Part shown: positions 1-6,690 of the stretch, in pieces
Numbering within the stretch: the first letter of the stretch is position 1
How the letters are laid out: every line of letters begins with the position of its first letter
DNA from: a virus
DNA length: 29,776 nucleotides
Virus record (IMG/VR): IMGVR_UViG_3300005347_000065
Coordinates: 1 to 29,776 of that record
Reading direction: 5' to 3' (one strand)
Notes under the pieces: generated by a model
Told to the model about the DNA's origin: nothing
Seen by the model: only the letters and a program-made list of their open reading frames with translations
Databases searched by the model: none
Program-made: the position numbers and the translations under genes

Positions 1-9
1 CCCCAGAAC

Positions 10-48
10 GGCCCGGCCCCAGACTCGGCAGCAACCTGGGGCCGGGCC
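10..48. terminator. Strong GC-rich hairpin upstream of the plus-strand operon
   Basis: A 13-bp perfect inverted repeat (10-22 pairing with 36-48) surrounds a 13-nt loop. No T tract follows, which is common for terminators in high-GC actinobacterial phages. It lies just before the ribosome-binding site of the first plus-strand gene. It may therefore end transcription arriving from outside the window, or it may be a 5' leader structure of the operon. The pairing is seen directly; the role is inferred. Confidence 0.6.
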
Positions 49-71
49 ACCCCTCGTCCGAGGAGCCCATC

Positions 72-215
72 GTGGACGACCTGGAAGCACTGATCGACGC
101 GGCTGGCGTGCGCGGCCACACCCACCACTTCCGCCACCACAAAAGGTGGTGGATCTGTATCGTTCCGCACTGCAACGTCATCAAGATCCACCCATCGAGA
201 GGCTCAACACGATGA
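72..215 (+). CDS. Small hypothetical protein, His/Cys/Trp-rich (47 aa)
   Basis: A 47-residue protein I do not recognise. The GTG start at 72 is preceded by AGGAG (61-65) at a 6-nt spacing. The stop codon overlaps the start of the next gene in an ATGA arrangement (212-215), a standard sign of translational coupling. The N-terminal 13 residues are acidic and helical. The centre holds a run of histidines (GHTHHFRHH), then two tryptophans, then a C-x5-C arrangement with a further histidine (CIVPHC). This could bind a metal, but no family is identified. Codon use matches its neighbours. Reality of the gene is supported by the ribosome-binding site and the overlap; the function is unknown. Confidence 0.6.
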   Translation: MDDLEALIDAAGVRGHTHHFRHHKRWWICIVPHCNVIKIHPSRGSTR

Positions 216-1252
216 AGATCGGAATCACGGGCGGGGCCGGTTTCATCGGCGGCTACGTCGCCGAGATCGCCTTGGAGCGCGGGCACGAGGTGGTGGTGTT
301 CGACTCCCGGGGCCGACACCCGGACGGGGACTCGGACGACGTGAACCGGCTGCACCGGGTGGAGTGCAGGCTCGGCGACGTCCGGGACTCCACGGCGATG
401 GCCGAGCTGGCCGCGCACGTCGACGGCATCATTCACCTGGCCGCGTGCCTGGGCACGCAGGAGACCATCGCCAACCCCCGGCCGGCGGCCGAGACCAACA
501 TCGTCGGCGGCCTCAACTTCCTGGAGGCGTGCGCCCAGTACGGCATCCCCGGCGTCTACATCGGCGTCGGTAACCACTGGATGGACAACACCTACTCCAT
601 CAGCAAGACGACGGTGGAGCGGTTCGTCCGGATGTTCAACGCCGAGCGCGTCGGCCGGTTCAACATCGTTCGCCTGGTGAACGCCTACGGCCCCCGCCAG
701 TCCGTGGCCCCGCCGTTCGGCCCGGCCAAGGTCCGCAAGATCACCCCCGCGTTCATCTGCCGGGCCCTCACCGGCAACCCGATCGAGGTCTACGGCGACG
801 GCTCCCAGGTCTCGGACATGGTCTACGTCCGCGACGGCGCCGAGGCCCTCGTCCGGGCGCTGGAAGACGCCGCGATCGGCATCGTCTACGACCGGCCGGT
901 GGAGGTCGGCTCAGCCCGCCCGGTCACCGTCCAGCAAGTCGCCGAGAAGGTCCGCGACATCGTGGCCCACCAGTCCGGCTCCCTGCCGGTGGAGATCGTC
1001 CACCTCCCGATGCGCCCCGGTGAGACCCCGGGCACCCCCGTGGTGGCCGACACCAGCACGTTGGAGTTCGTCAACATGGACCCGGCCGACCTGGTGCAGC
1101 TCGGCCCCGGCCTGGAGGCGACCGTCCAGTGGTACGCCTATCACTGGCTCCCGGGCCACCTCGCCCGGAAGGAGCCGGTCATCGACCTGGCCAGCCGGAA
1201 GCCTGGCGGTTTCGTGGTCGGTCAGTCCCGGTTGGGTATCGATCCGCTGTGA
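212..1252 (+). CDS. NAD-dependent sugar-nucleotide epimerase/dehydratase (extended SDR)
   Basis: A 346-residue extended short-chain dehydrogenase/reductase of the UDP-glucose 4-epimerase / dTDP-glucose 4,6-dehydratase type. The Rossmann glycine motif GGAGFIG is at residues 7-13. An Asp (D31) ends the second strand, where it would bind the adenosine ribose. The catalytic YxxxK is Y128/K132 (YSISK). Family signatures further on include YGPRQ, a YGDGSQVSDMVYVRD stretch and MRPGET. It probably converts a nucleotide-activated hexose in the host cytoplasm to supply the two glycosyltransferases downstream. The start is ATG 212, with GAGAGG at 197-202. An in-frame start at 146 would overlap the upstream gene by 70 nt and places no recognisable domain. 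The exact substrate cannot be told. The stop overlaps the next GTG by 4 nt. Confidence 0.88.
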   Translation: MKIGITGGAGFIGGYVAEIALERGHEVVVFDSRGRHPDGDSDDVNRLHRVECRLGDVRDSTAMAELAAHVDGIIHLAACLGTQETIANPRPAAETNIVGGLNFLEACAQYGIPGVYIGVGNHWMDNTYSISKTTVERFVRMFNAERVGRFNIVRLVNAYGPRQSVAPPFGPAKVRKITPAFICRALTGNPIEVYGDGSQVSDMVYVRDGAEALVRALEDAAIGIVYDRPVEVGSARPVTVQQVAEKVRDIVAHQSGSLPVEIVHLPMRPGETPGTPVVADTSTLEFVNMDPADLVQLGPGLEATVQWYAYHWLPGHLARKEPVIDLASRKPGGFVVGQSRLGIDPL

Positions 1253-2313
1253 ACCGGCCGCCGGGCTACGCCGCGTTCTGGACGGCCTCCAGCGACGGCT
1301 CCTCCTGGTACCGCGCCGACCAGCCGGCGGCGGCCCTGGGCTGGCGCGGCCACAAGACGTGGGTGTCCGAGGTGCTGCCGGCCACGGTGGCGTCCCGGGC
1401 CCAGGCCATCGTCGGCTCCAGGGTGTCGCTGGAGGGCCCGTCCCAGACCTGGGCCGAACTGGCCGGACGGTCGGACGGCCCCCGGCTGATCCTCGACCTG
1501 GACGACGACTACTTCGGGGTCGAGAAGCGCAACGAGAACGCCTATCGGTACTGGTCCCGGCCCGACGTCCAGGACCGGCTCCGGGCCAACTGCCGGCTGG
1601 CCGACGCCATCGTGGTGGCCTCGGAGCGCATCGGCGAAGCCGTCGTCGAGAACGCCCTGAACCTCGGTTCGGGGCTGACCCAGAAATGGCCGGAGATCGT
1701 CGTCATCGAGAATGGCCTGCACGCCGGCCTGCTCTCCGTGCCCCGGGACTACGACCCCGAGGTGCTGACGATCGGCTGGGCCGGGACGTCGGCCACCGCC
1801 CACGACTTCGACCTGGTGGCCCCGGCCCTGGACAAGATCATGGAGTACTGCGGCCGGGTCGGCCGGGAGGCCAAGCTCGCCCTGATCGGCCTCCCGGTCT
1901 CCAACCCGTGGCTGCGCAAGCTCGGCGAGCGCTGGCCGGTGGAGCACGCCGAGTGGGTGGCCCCGACCGAGCGCTACCACTCGGCCGTCTTCCCGTTCGA
2001 CATCTGGGTAGCCCCCTACCGGGGCAACTCGTTCACGGACGCCAAGTTCCCGACCAAGGCCCTGGAGGCCGGGTTCATGGGCATCCCGCTGATCGCCTCG
2101 GACATCGTGCCCTACCGGGGGTGGGCACCGCCGGGCGGCGGCATCCTCACCGTGCCGGAGCACCAGCCGTGGCTGTGGGGCCGGTACCTGAAGGCCCTCG
2201 TCGACTCGCCGGAGACCCGGCGGACGATGGGGGAGGCCGCCCGCTCCCGGGCCGCGCTGAACATCCTCCAGGACCGGGCCAGCCAGTGGGAGGACGTGCT
2301 GTTCGGTGCCTAA
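1249..2313 (+). CDS. Glycosyltransferase, GT-B fold (family 4/1-like)
   Basis: A 354-residue putative glycosyltransferase with the two-domain GT-B layout. The N-terminal half carries an LDLDDDYFG stretch and an ADAIVVASE segment. The linker carries a VVIENGL motif. The C-terminal nucleotide-sugar-binding half opens with IGWAGTSATAHD and contains an AGFMGIPLIASDIVPYR loop, which resembles the E/G-x-P donor-binding region of family 4 enzymes. It would transfer a sugar from a nucleotide donor, possibly made by the preceding epimerase. The acceptor is unknown; a virion protein, DNA or a host surface glycan are all possible. The GTG start at 1249 overlaps the previous stop by 4 nt (GTGA), so translation is probably coupled. 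No strong Shine-Dalgarno was seen. Confidence 0.82.
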   Translation: MNRPPGYAAFWTASSDGSSWYRADQPAAALGWRGHKTWVSEVLPATVASRAQAIVGSRVSLEGPSQTWAELAGRSDGPRLILDLDDDYFGVEKRNENAYRYWSRPDVQDRLRANCRLADAIVVASERIGEAVVENALNLGSGLTQKWPEIVVIENGLHAGLLSVPRDYDPEVLTIGWAGTSATAHDFDLVAPALDKIMEYCGRVGREAKLALIGLPVSNPWLRKLGERWPVEHAEWVAPTERYHSAVFPFDIWVAPYRGNSFTDAKFPTKALEAGFMGIPLIASDIVPYRGWAPPGGGILTVPEHQPWLWGRYLKALVDSPETRRTMGEAARSRAALNILQDRASQWEDVLFGA

Positions 2314-2560
2314 CGGTAACCAGCGTGGCAGCGCCACCGATCGCCGCCGCCGCAAGGTGTGGATCTTCGAGCGGTTCGGCGTCGACGGCATCGTGACGTG
2401 CGCGTTCTGCTCGGTCCCGATGCTGCCCGAGGACGCCACGGTGGACCGGATCGTCCCCGGGTGCCGAGGTGGACGGTACGTCCAGGGAAACATCCGCCCG
2501 GCGTGCCGGCCGTGCCAGCAGGAGCAGGCCGGAGAACTCGGCGGCCTGGTGCAGAAATGA
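2306..2560 (+). CDS. HNH-type endonuclease domain protein (84 aa)
   Basis: An 84-residue protein with the ββα-metal HNH layout. A first CxxC (CAFC) is followed by VDRIVPGCRGG, then NIRPAC and a final CRPC, so four cysteines could bind a structural zinc. The position where canonical HNH proteins have Asp-His reads Asp-Arg, so the usual general-base histidine is missing. I have the impression this variant recurs in actinophage proteins, but its activity is uncertain. The GTG start at 2306 overlaps the upstream gene by 8 nt, and its TGA overlaps the next ATG. Sitting inside a glycosyltransferase operon, it could be a homing-type insertion or a domesticated nickase. It is not next to the terminase genes, so a packaging role is not supported by position. 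Confidence 0.78.
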   Translation: MPNGNQRGSATDRRRRKVWIFERFGVDGIVTCAFCSVPMLPEDATVDRIVPGCRGGRYVQGNIRPACRPCQQEQAGELGGLVQK

Positions 2561-3000
2561 TCCGGTTCGTCCTGATCCGGCTGCCGGAGGGCCCGGCGGT
2601 CTGGTTCGGCGCTATCGTTCTGGCCGTCTGGGTCGGCGGCATCTACGCGGTGCCTGGCCCGGTCTCCATCGTTCTGCTGGTGCTGGGGTACGTCCTGGCC
2701 CAGGCGTTCACCCATCGACTAAGGAGCATCCGTGGCAAGCAACAACCCCGTCATCGCCTGGACCCCCTACGGGAGGGAGGAGACGGTCTCCATCCTGGCC
2801 CGATACATGTTCCGGGAGCACTCCCGGGGCGTCATCGACCAGTGGTGGTTGTGCCTCAATACCGACCCCGGCCAGGCCGAGGACACCCGATACGCCTACA
2901 TGCTGGCCGCCGCCTACCCGGAGTGGATCAAGCTCAAGGAGCGCCCGGCCGGGCGGCCTCGGCGGACGCCGAAACAGCGCAACACCGGCTACTTCTATGA
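2557..3000 (+). CDS. Small membrane protein, two predicted TM segments; 3' end uncertain
   Basis: ATG 2557 overlaps the preceding stop (ATGA). The first ~55 residues look like a real membrane protein: a short N-terminus, a hydrophobic segment around residues 14-34 (WFGAIVLAVWVGGIYAV) and a second at about 37-53 (VSIVLLVLGYVLAQAF). After that the frame stays open to 3000, giving 148 residues, but the tail is Arg/Pro/Gly-rich and overlaps the next glycosyltransferase by 269 nt. That is probably out-of-frame translation. A TAA at 2720-2722, immediately before the next gene's ribosome-binding site, lies in the +1 frame. A natural 54-55-residue protein ending there would need a single-base shift. 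Function is unknown; its position suggests membrane-associated sugar transfer. Confidence 0.5.
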   Translation: MIRFVLIRLPEGPAVWFGAIVLAVWVGGIYAVPGPVSIVLLVLGYVLAQAFTHRLRSIRGKQQPRHRLDPLREGGDGLHPGPIHVPGALPGRHRPVVVVPQYRPRPGRGHPIRLHAGRRLPGVDQAQGAPGRAASADAETAQHRLLL

Positions 3001-3697
3001 GTACATGACCGACCGGGACACGGTGTTCATCCGGATCGACGACGACATCGTCTACCTCCACCCCCAGGCGATCAACCGGCTGGTGGCCCACCGGCTCCAG
3101 GCCACCACCGGGGTCGCCTCGTTCCCGGTGATGTGGAACAACTCGATCATCTCCTGGTACGCCCAGCAGGCCGGCGTCATCCCGTCAGCGGGCACGCGCA
3201 CGCTGATCAACCTGGAGTCGTTCCGGGACTGGGTCAGGATGACGGAGGAGGAGCTGAACCAGCCCCCTCGGACTGAGACGTACGACTGGCCAGCGGTCGG
3301 CGGCCCGTACTGCATGGACGCCGTGGGCTGGGCTGACGGCCGGTTCGCCGTCGCGCTGCATCGGCTCCTGCTGGAGAAGGTGGAGGCCGGCCGGGCCGAG
3401 GAGCTGTTCCTCTACCAGGACTACCAGCTCCAGACCGGGATGCAGTTCTCGGTGTCGGTGTTCGCCAGCCTCGGCTCCCTCTACGCTGATCTGCCGGACG
3501 GCCCCGGCGTGCTGGTGCCGTACGAGGAGGAGCACTGGCACACCGTCCACCAGCCGTCCGTGATCGGCTCGCCGAACAGCATCGTGGGGGACGCCCTGGT
3601 CAGCCACTACACGTTCTTCCCCCAGGGCCCCGTCGTGCGGGCCACCGACATCTTGGACCGCTACCGGTCCCTGGCCGACAAGGAGTGCGCCCGGTGA
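2732..3697 (+). CDS. Putative glycosyltransferase, GT-A-like (DDD motif)
   Basis: A 321-residue protein. The clearest motif is a hydrophobic strand ending in three aspartates (IRIDDDIVYL, D103-D105), the position of the DxD metal and nucleotide-sugar site of GT-A glycosyltransferases. The N-terminal part has β-strand/helix alternation (VIAWTPYGREET; WWLCLNTD). The C-terminal part has a VGGPYCMDAVGWADGRF stretch and a late His (SHYTFFPQ) that could complete the metal site. The GTG start at 2732 has AAGGAG (2721-2726) at a 5-nt spacing, the best ribosome-binding site in this operon. The following gene overlaps by 4 nt. With the epimerase and GT-B enzyme upstream it suggests stepwise building of a sugar modification. 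Donor and acceptor are unknown. Confidence 0.72.
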   Translation: MASNNPVIAWTPYGREETVSILARYMFREHSRGVIDQWWLCLNTDPGQAEDTRYAYMLAAAYPEWIKLKERPAGRPRRTPKQRNTGYFYEYMTDRDTVFIRIDDDIVYLHPQAINRLVAHRLQATTGVASFPVMWNNSIISWYAQQAGVIPSAGTRTLINLESFRDWVRMTEEELNQPPRTETYDWPAVGGPYCMDAVGWADGRFAVALHRLLLEKVEAGRAEELFLYQDYQLQTGMQFSVSVFASLGSLYADLPDGPGVLVPYEEEHWHTVHQPSVIGSPNSIVGDALVSHYTFFPQGPVVRATDILDRYRSLADKECAR

Positions 3698-3834
3698 GGA
3701 CGGCCAGCACGTTCGTCATCTGGGCCCTGCTCGGCCTGTTCGTGCTCACCCTGCTTTCGTCCTCGACCACCCCGGGCAACCTGGTGGTTCCTCGCCCTGT
3801 CCCACAGTCCAGCCCGCACACACCGGAGAAGTGA
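3694..3834 (+). CDS. Small single-pass membrane or secreted protein (46 aa)
   Basis: A 46-residue protein starting at GTG 3694 within the previous stop (GTGA). It has a positively charged start (MRTAS) followed by one hydrophobic helix (TFVIWALLGLFVLTLLSSS), then a short Pro/Ser/Thr-rich tail facing the other side of the membrane. It could be a signal anchor or a secreted peptide; no lipobox cysteine is present. I do not recognise it. Its stop overlaps or abuts the start of the next gene at 3831-3834. Confidence 0.55.
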   Translation: MRTASTFVIWALLGLFVLTLLSSSTTPGNLVVPRPVPQSSPHTPEK

Positions 3835-4082
3835 TGACCCAGCAGACCGCGAACGTCAACGTGCCCATGAACCAGATCATCGACCAGTTGCACCAGAAAT
3901 ACGCCCGGATCATCACCAATCTCATGCAGGAGAACGCCGAGTGGAACGCCGGCATGGACGTGATCATGGCCGAGAACGCGGAGCTGAAGGGCCAGCTCGC
4001 CGCGCTCCGGGGCCAGGGTGCCAGCGGCGGCCCCCGGTTCGGCTCGCTCGATCTGGCCGGCCAGGGCAACCCGGCCACCTGA
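3834..4082 (+). CDS. Small helical/coiled-coil hypothetical protein (82 aa)
   Basis: An 82-residue protein. Residues about 12-60 form a long amphipathic helix with heptad-like spacing (IIDQLHQKYARIITNLMQEN, then further leucines and glutamates). The tail is Gly/Ser-rich. ATG 3834 is chosen over GTG 3831 because GGAG at 3825-3828 lies 5 nt away. It is the last gene of the plus-strand run and is followed directly by a strong terminator. No function can be assigned; oligomerisation through the coiled coil is likely. Confidence 0.65.
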   Translation: MTQQTANVNVPMNQIIDQLHQKYARIITNLMQENAEWNAGMDVIMAENAELKGQLAALRGQGASGGPRFGSLDLAGQGNPAT

Positions 4083-4095
4083 TTCACTGAACAGC

Positions 4096-4132
4096 AGAGG
4101 CCCCTCTCCATTTTGGTTGGAGAGGGGCCTCT
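4096..4132. terminator. Bidirectional terminator between convergent operons
   Basis: A perfect 15-bp stem (4096-4110 with 4118-4132) has a 7-nt loop. It sits 13 nt after the last plus-strand stop and 29 nt beyond the last minus-strand stop, exactly where the two transcription directions collide. The symmetric stem would work in both directions. There is no long T tract on either side. Confidence 0.9.
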
Positions 4133-4161
4133 CGCTCTGGTCCTACCGGCCAGCAGGATGC

Positions 4162-4521
4162 CTACCCCACGACATCCGAGTTCGGCCGGGGGTCGGTCAC
4201 CGGGGTCACGCTGACCCGGGTGACGAGGGCGAGCAGGGTGACGACGAGAACCTGTGTGGAGCCGACCAGCTCCTGGCTGAACTCCAGGCCGTACCCGGTC
4301 AGCAGGGCGGCCCCGGCGGCCACCAGGCCGGTGAACGCGGCCGGAGCGATCGGCCGGACCGTCACGGCGTTGACGGCGCCGATGACGGCCGACAGGGCCG
4401 CGACGATGAGCGCGGCCTGCTTGGCCGAAAGCCCGTCGAACTGGAAGGTGACCAGCACGGCGAGCAGGGCGGAGACGGCCTGCAGGAGCAGGGTCGGCTC
4501 ACGCCGGATGAGGTTGGACAA
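4162..4521 (-). CDS. Putative holin, four hydrophobic segments
   Basis: A 119-residue membrane protein with hydrophobic segments at about 11-27, 36-56, 62-78 and 88-102, and a short charged N-terminus (MSNLIRREP). It lies directly downstream of the endolysin gene, which supports a holin role: timed permeabilisation of the host membrane to release or activate the amidase. The start is an unusual TTG at 4521, supported by an excellent AGGAGG placed 6 nt upstream. No ATG or GTG in frame gives a sensible length. It is the last gene of the minus-strand block before the terminator. A structural membrane role cannot be excluded from sequence alone. Confidence 0.72.
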   Translation of the reverse strand: MSNLIRREPTLLLQAVSALLAVLVTFQFDGLSAKQAALIVAALSAVIGAVNAVTVRPIAPAAFTGLVAAGAALLTGYGLEFSQELVGSTQVLVVTLLALVTRVSVTPVTDPRPNSDVVG

Positions 4522-4531
4522 GGGGTGCCTC

Positions 4532-4744
4532 CTACGGGGCGGGGGTGGGCGGTTCGGTGTTGCTGACGATGCGGTTCAGGAACGAACGCATCTGCCAGTT
4601 CTCGTTCTTCGGGTCCTCGGCCAGCCCGACGTCGGGGGCCTTGATGACGTCGGCCGAGAACAGCTCCTCGGCGATCAGCTTCAGGGTCGCGGGCCGGGTG
4701 AGCTCCTCGCGGATGATGGCACGCAGTTCGGCGGCAGACGCCAT
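4532..4744 (-). CDS. Probable internal translation product: free endolysin C-terminal domain (70 aa)
   Basis: ATG 4744 is codon 192 of the endolysin and in the same frame. Directly upstream on the minus strand is GAGGAGG (4750-4756) with a 5-nt spacing, as good as the endolysin's own site. Translation from here gives 70 residues: a helical segment (AAELRAIIREELTRP), an EELFSADVIKAP stretch, and a Pro-rich end. Known endolysins of some Clostridium, Enterococcus and other phages use such an internal start to make separate wall-binding subunits that assemble with the full enzyme. Here the same is inferred. The site could be a chance product of the Glu-Glu-Asp codons. Confidence 0.5.
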   Translation of the reverse strand: MASAAELRAIIREELTRPATLKLIAEELFSADVIKAPDVGLAEDPKNENWQMRSFLNRIVSNTEPPTPAP

Positions 4745-5317
4745 GATGTCCTCCTCAGTGGTGGGCTCCGGGCCCAGTTTGACGTTGCTGACTCGACGCC
4801 GGAAGGCGTCCATGTTGAAGGACGGATCGGACTTCCGGCCGGGCGGCGAGCAGGTCTCCTTGTGACCGCGCACGTCGGACACCGACAGGCTGAACTCCTC
4901 GATCAGCGCCTTGCAGAGCTTGGCGTAGGCGTCCATCTGCACCTCGGGCCAGTCACCGGCAGCGCCCGGGACGCCCACGGCCTCGGCCTCGATACCGATG
5001 GCGTGGACCTTCTCGAAGTCGACCAACCGGCTGATTCCGGCGTGGTTGGCCGAGCCGGCGGCGAACACGTAGATCGTCCCGGACCGGCCGATGCCGTACT
5101 GGGCCAGCGGGCCGGGCAGCTCGGAGCCGCGCCCGTGCAGCACGGTGTTGTAGCTCGGATAGTCGCCCCGGGCTCCGCCGTTCGCGGTGTGGTGACAGGT
5201 GATCGTCCGGATGTCCTGCATGTCCTGCGGCCGGGTGCGGGTGCGCCACCCGGGCACTTCAACCACGGGGTACCCGGTGAGCCGTGCGATGCGGGCCAGA
5301 CCTGTATACATCGTCAT
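4532..5317 (-). CDS. Endolysin: N-acetylmuramoyl-L-alanine amidase (Amidase_2 type)
   Basis: A 261-residue peptidoglycan amidase that would cut the bond between N-acetylmuramic acid and L-alanine in the host wall. The Amidase_2/AmpD-like domain spans about residues 10-180. Likely zinc ligands are in CHHTANG (H42/H43), GHKE (H152) and KSDPS (D164), with K162 and E110 near the active site. NHAG (N91/H92) is another family motif. A linker (about 180-192) leads to a ~70-residue C-terminal region, presumably for wall binding or oligomerisation. ATG 5317 has GAGGAGG about 5 nt upstream and overlaps the previous stop (ATGA); a longer reading frame to 5614 lies over other genes and is not used. A second strong start lies inside the gene at 4744. 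Confidence 0.93.
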   Translation of the reverse strand: MTMYTGLARIARLTGYPVVEVPGWRTRTRPQDMQDIRTITCHHTANGGARGDYPSYNTVLHGRGSELPGPLAQYGIGRSGTIYVFAAGSANHAGISRLVDFEKVHAIGIEAEAVGVPGAAGDWPEVQMDAYAKLCKALIEEFSLSVSDVRGHKETCSPPGRKSDPSFNMDAFRRRVSNVKLGPEPTTEEDIMASAAELRAIIREELTRPATLKLIAEELFSADVIKAPDVGLAEDPKNENWQMRSFLNRIVSNTEPPTPAP

Positions 5318-5637
5318 GATGCCTCCTCGTCTACCAGCGTACTGCGGCTTGCCGCCCGGCGCTGATCCCGGAACATCAGGAACGCCGAGGCCCACAGCAG
5401 GACGTTGATCGTCAGGTAGACGGCGAGCCGGACCCACTCCCGGCCGGACCAGTCTTGGCCGAACAGGGTGGTCATCAGGGCTAGCGACAGGATGCCGAAC
5501 GCCGAGCCCAGGAACGCGACCGTGAGCACACCGGCCGTCCGGGTGAACCAGAGGGTGAACAGGAAACGGCCGATGAAGATCAACGACGCCAGCCACGCCG
5601 TGCCGATGAGCCAACCGGTGACTAATGGAAGGGTCAT
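5314..5637 (-). CDS. Small membrane protein, three TM segments, lysis cassette
   Basis: A 107-residue protein with hydrophobic segments at about 8-30, 35-60 and 70-90, separated by a conserved-looking polar stretch (LFGQDWSGREWVRL) and ending in a charged cytosolic tail. It ends inside the endolysin start (ATGA) and begins in the stop of the preceding small gene. This tight coupling to the amidase suggests a second holin, an antiholin or another lysis-timing membrane protein. No family is recognised with certainty. Confidence 0.68.
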   Translation of the reverse strand: MTLPLVTGWLIGTAWLASLIFIGRFLFTLWFTRTAGVLTVAFLGSAFGILSLALMTTLFGQDWSGREWVRLAVYLTINVLLWASAFLMFRDQRRAASRSTLVDEEAS

Positions 5638-5822
5638 CTTCGATCGTCGTCCAATCCCATCGCGCGGGCGAGCCGCAAGCTGAAGTGGTTCTCCTGGAGC
5701 ATTCTCTCCAGCGATGACACGATGCCGGTCACCTCGGTCTTGGTGCGCACTGCCTTGTCGAGGCGGGCCTCGGCGGCCTCGCGTGCCGCCCGCGCATCGT
5801 CACCGTTGGTGGGCTCGATCAT
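5634..5822 (-). CDS. Small helical protein (62 aa), lysis region
   Basis: A 62-residue charged protein, nearly all predicted helix (ARAAREAAEARLDKAVRTK, then SSLERMLQENHFSLRLARAM). It has no membrane segment. It starts with ATG 5822, which touches the stop of the preceding gene (TGATG), and ends in the ATGA of the next. It might pair with a neighbouring membrane protein through its helix. Function is not known. Confidence 0.6.
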   Translation of the reverse strand: MIEPTNGDDARAAREAAEARLDKAVRTKTEVTGIVSSLERMLQENHFSLRLARAMGLDDDRR

Positions 5823-6127
5823 CAGTCGGTCCGTCCGGTAGGCAACGCTCGCAGGAGCACCTCAGTCGTCCGGGCCGCAGTGATGAGTTCGCCGAACCGG
5901 TCGGCGTACTCGGCGTTCGTCGCGGCTCCGGCCTGGGCCGCCGCCTTCCAATCCTGCTCACGTTGAAGGGATTCTTCCAGCCGAGCTTCCCACTGCACGG
6001 TCAGAGCGTCCACCTGCGATCTCGGCACCAACCCACCGGACATGATCAGCCGGAGCCCGGTGACAACGAGACCCAGAACTGTGAGCCACGCCGTACCGGC
6101 AACACCGAGGACTTGGGCAGTTGTCAC
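5822..6127 (-). CDS. Membrane-anchored coiled-coil protein (101 aa)
   Basis: A 101-residue protein with an N-terminal hydrophobic segment at about 8-31 (GTAWLTVLGLVVTGLRLIM), then a long helical, coiled-coil-like region (residues about 38-95; VQWEARLEESLQREQDWKAA). This signal-anchor plus coiled-coil shape resembles Rz/spanin-like or lysis-accessory proteins, but spanins act on outer membranes. In an actinobacterial phage another envelope role is more likely. It starts in the overlap with the upstream gene and lies among the lysis genes. Confidence 0.6.
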   Translation of the reverse strand: MTTAQVLGVAGTAWLTVLGLVVTGLRLIMSGGLVPRSQVDALTVQWEARLEESLQREQDWKAAAQAGAATNAEYADRFGELITAARTTEVLLRALPTGRTD

Positions 6128-6690
6128 TCACGTAGAGTAGCGGTCGGATCGATCGGTTCCGGCGGTTCCACCCGGGCCGGGGACTCCAATTCGGCAGCCT
6201 GGCGCTCCAGGGATTCGACCAGGGACGGCGCCGGAACGGCCACCCGATCCCGCTCGGCGGCGACCAGGGCCCGCATCGGCGCGGCCACCCGAGGATCGGC
6301 GTGCTGCAGCAGGAGAGCCTGGGCCGTCCCGGCACCGGCCGTCGCCGTCCCGGCATCGATGGCAGCGGACAGGGCCCGGAGCTTACCCTTGGGCGCGCCG
6401 TGCGCGTCCCGGGCCGCAGTCACCCGTGCGCGCATCTCGGTGCGCGCCTTGGCGATGGACGGCGCGGCGAACAGCGGGTGCAGCTCACCCGGGTCCCCCT
6501 GCTCGATGAGGTGCTCATGCAGCACCATCTCCAGGACGAACGGGTCGTCCGGTTCCAGGTCGTACTCGGCCGCCCGGATCGCCAGGGTTTCCTTCGGCAT
6601 CCGCTGGAGGTGGCGAGCGCCGTCCACGGTCCGGGCGATGAACAGGAACGGGCCGACCACCTCGGCCCCGACGATCTGGATGTCGGCCAT
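6124..6690 (-). CDS. Hypothetical protein between tail and lysis genes (188 aa)
   Basis: A 188-residue soluble protein I do not recognise. The N-terminal ~55 residues look β-rich (ADIQIVGAEVVGPFLFIART). The rest is Ala-rich and helical (residues about 75-175), with acidic/Pro-rich residues near the end. Start ATG 6690 overlaps the previous stop by 1 nt, and the stop overlaps the next start by 4 nt. It lies directly after the tail-tip genes, so a minor tail or assembly role is possible but not shown. Confidence 0.6.
   Translation of the reverse strand: MADIQIVGAEVVGPFLFIARTVDGARHLQRMPKETLAIRAAEYDLEPDDPFVLEMVLHEHLIEQGDPGELHPLFAAPSIAKARTEMRARVTAARDAHGAPKGKLRALSAAIDAGTATAGAGTAQALLLQHADPRVAAPMRALVAAERDRVAVPAPSLVESLERQAAELESPARVEPPEPIDPTATLRE

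Noticed and set aside
1020-2715. Long reading frames on both strands over the first glycosyltransferase (1020-2396 plus; 1222-2715 minus)
   Set aside because: They lie across genes with clear enzymatic motifs, are Arg/Gly/Pro-rich and lack ribosome-binding sites; typical of shadow frames in high-GC DNA.
5318-5614. N-terminal extension of the endolysin to 5614
   Set aside because: Overlaps the membrane-protein gene at 5314-5637; ATG 5317 has an ideal ribosome-binding site and starts the amidase domain.
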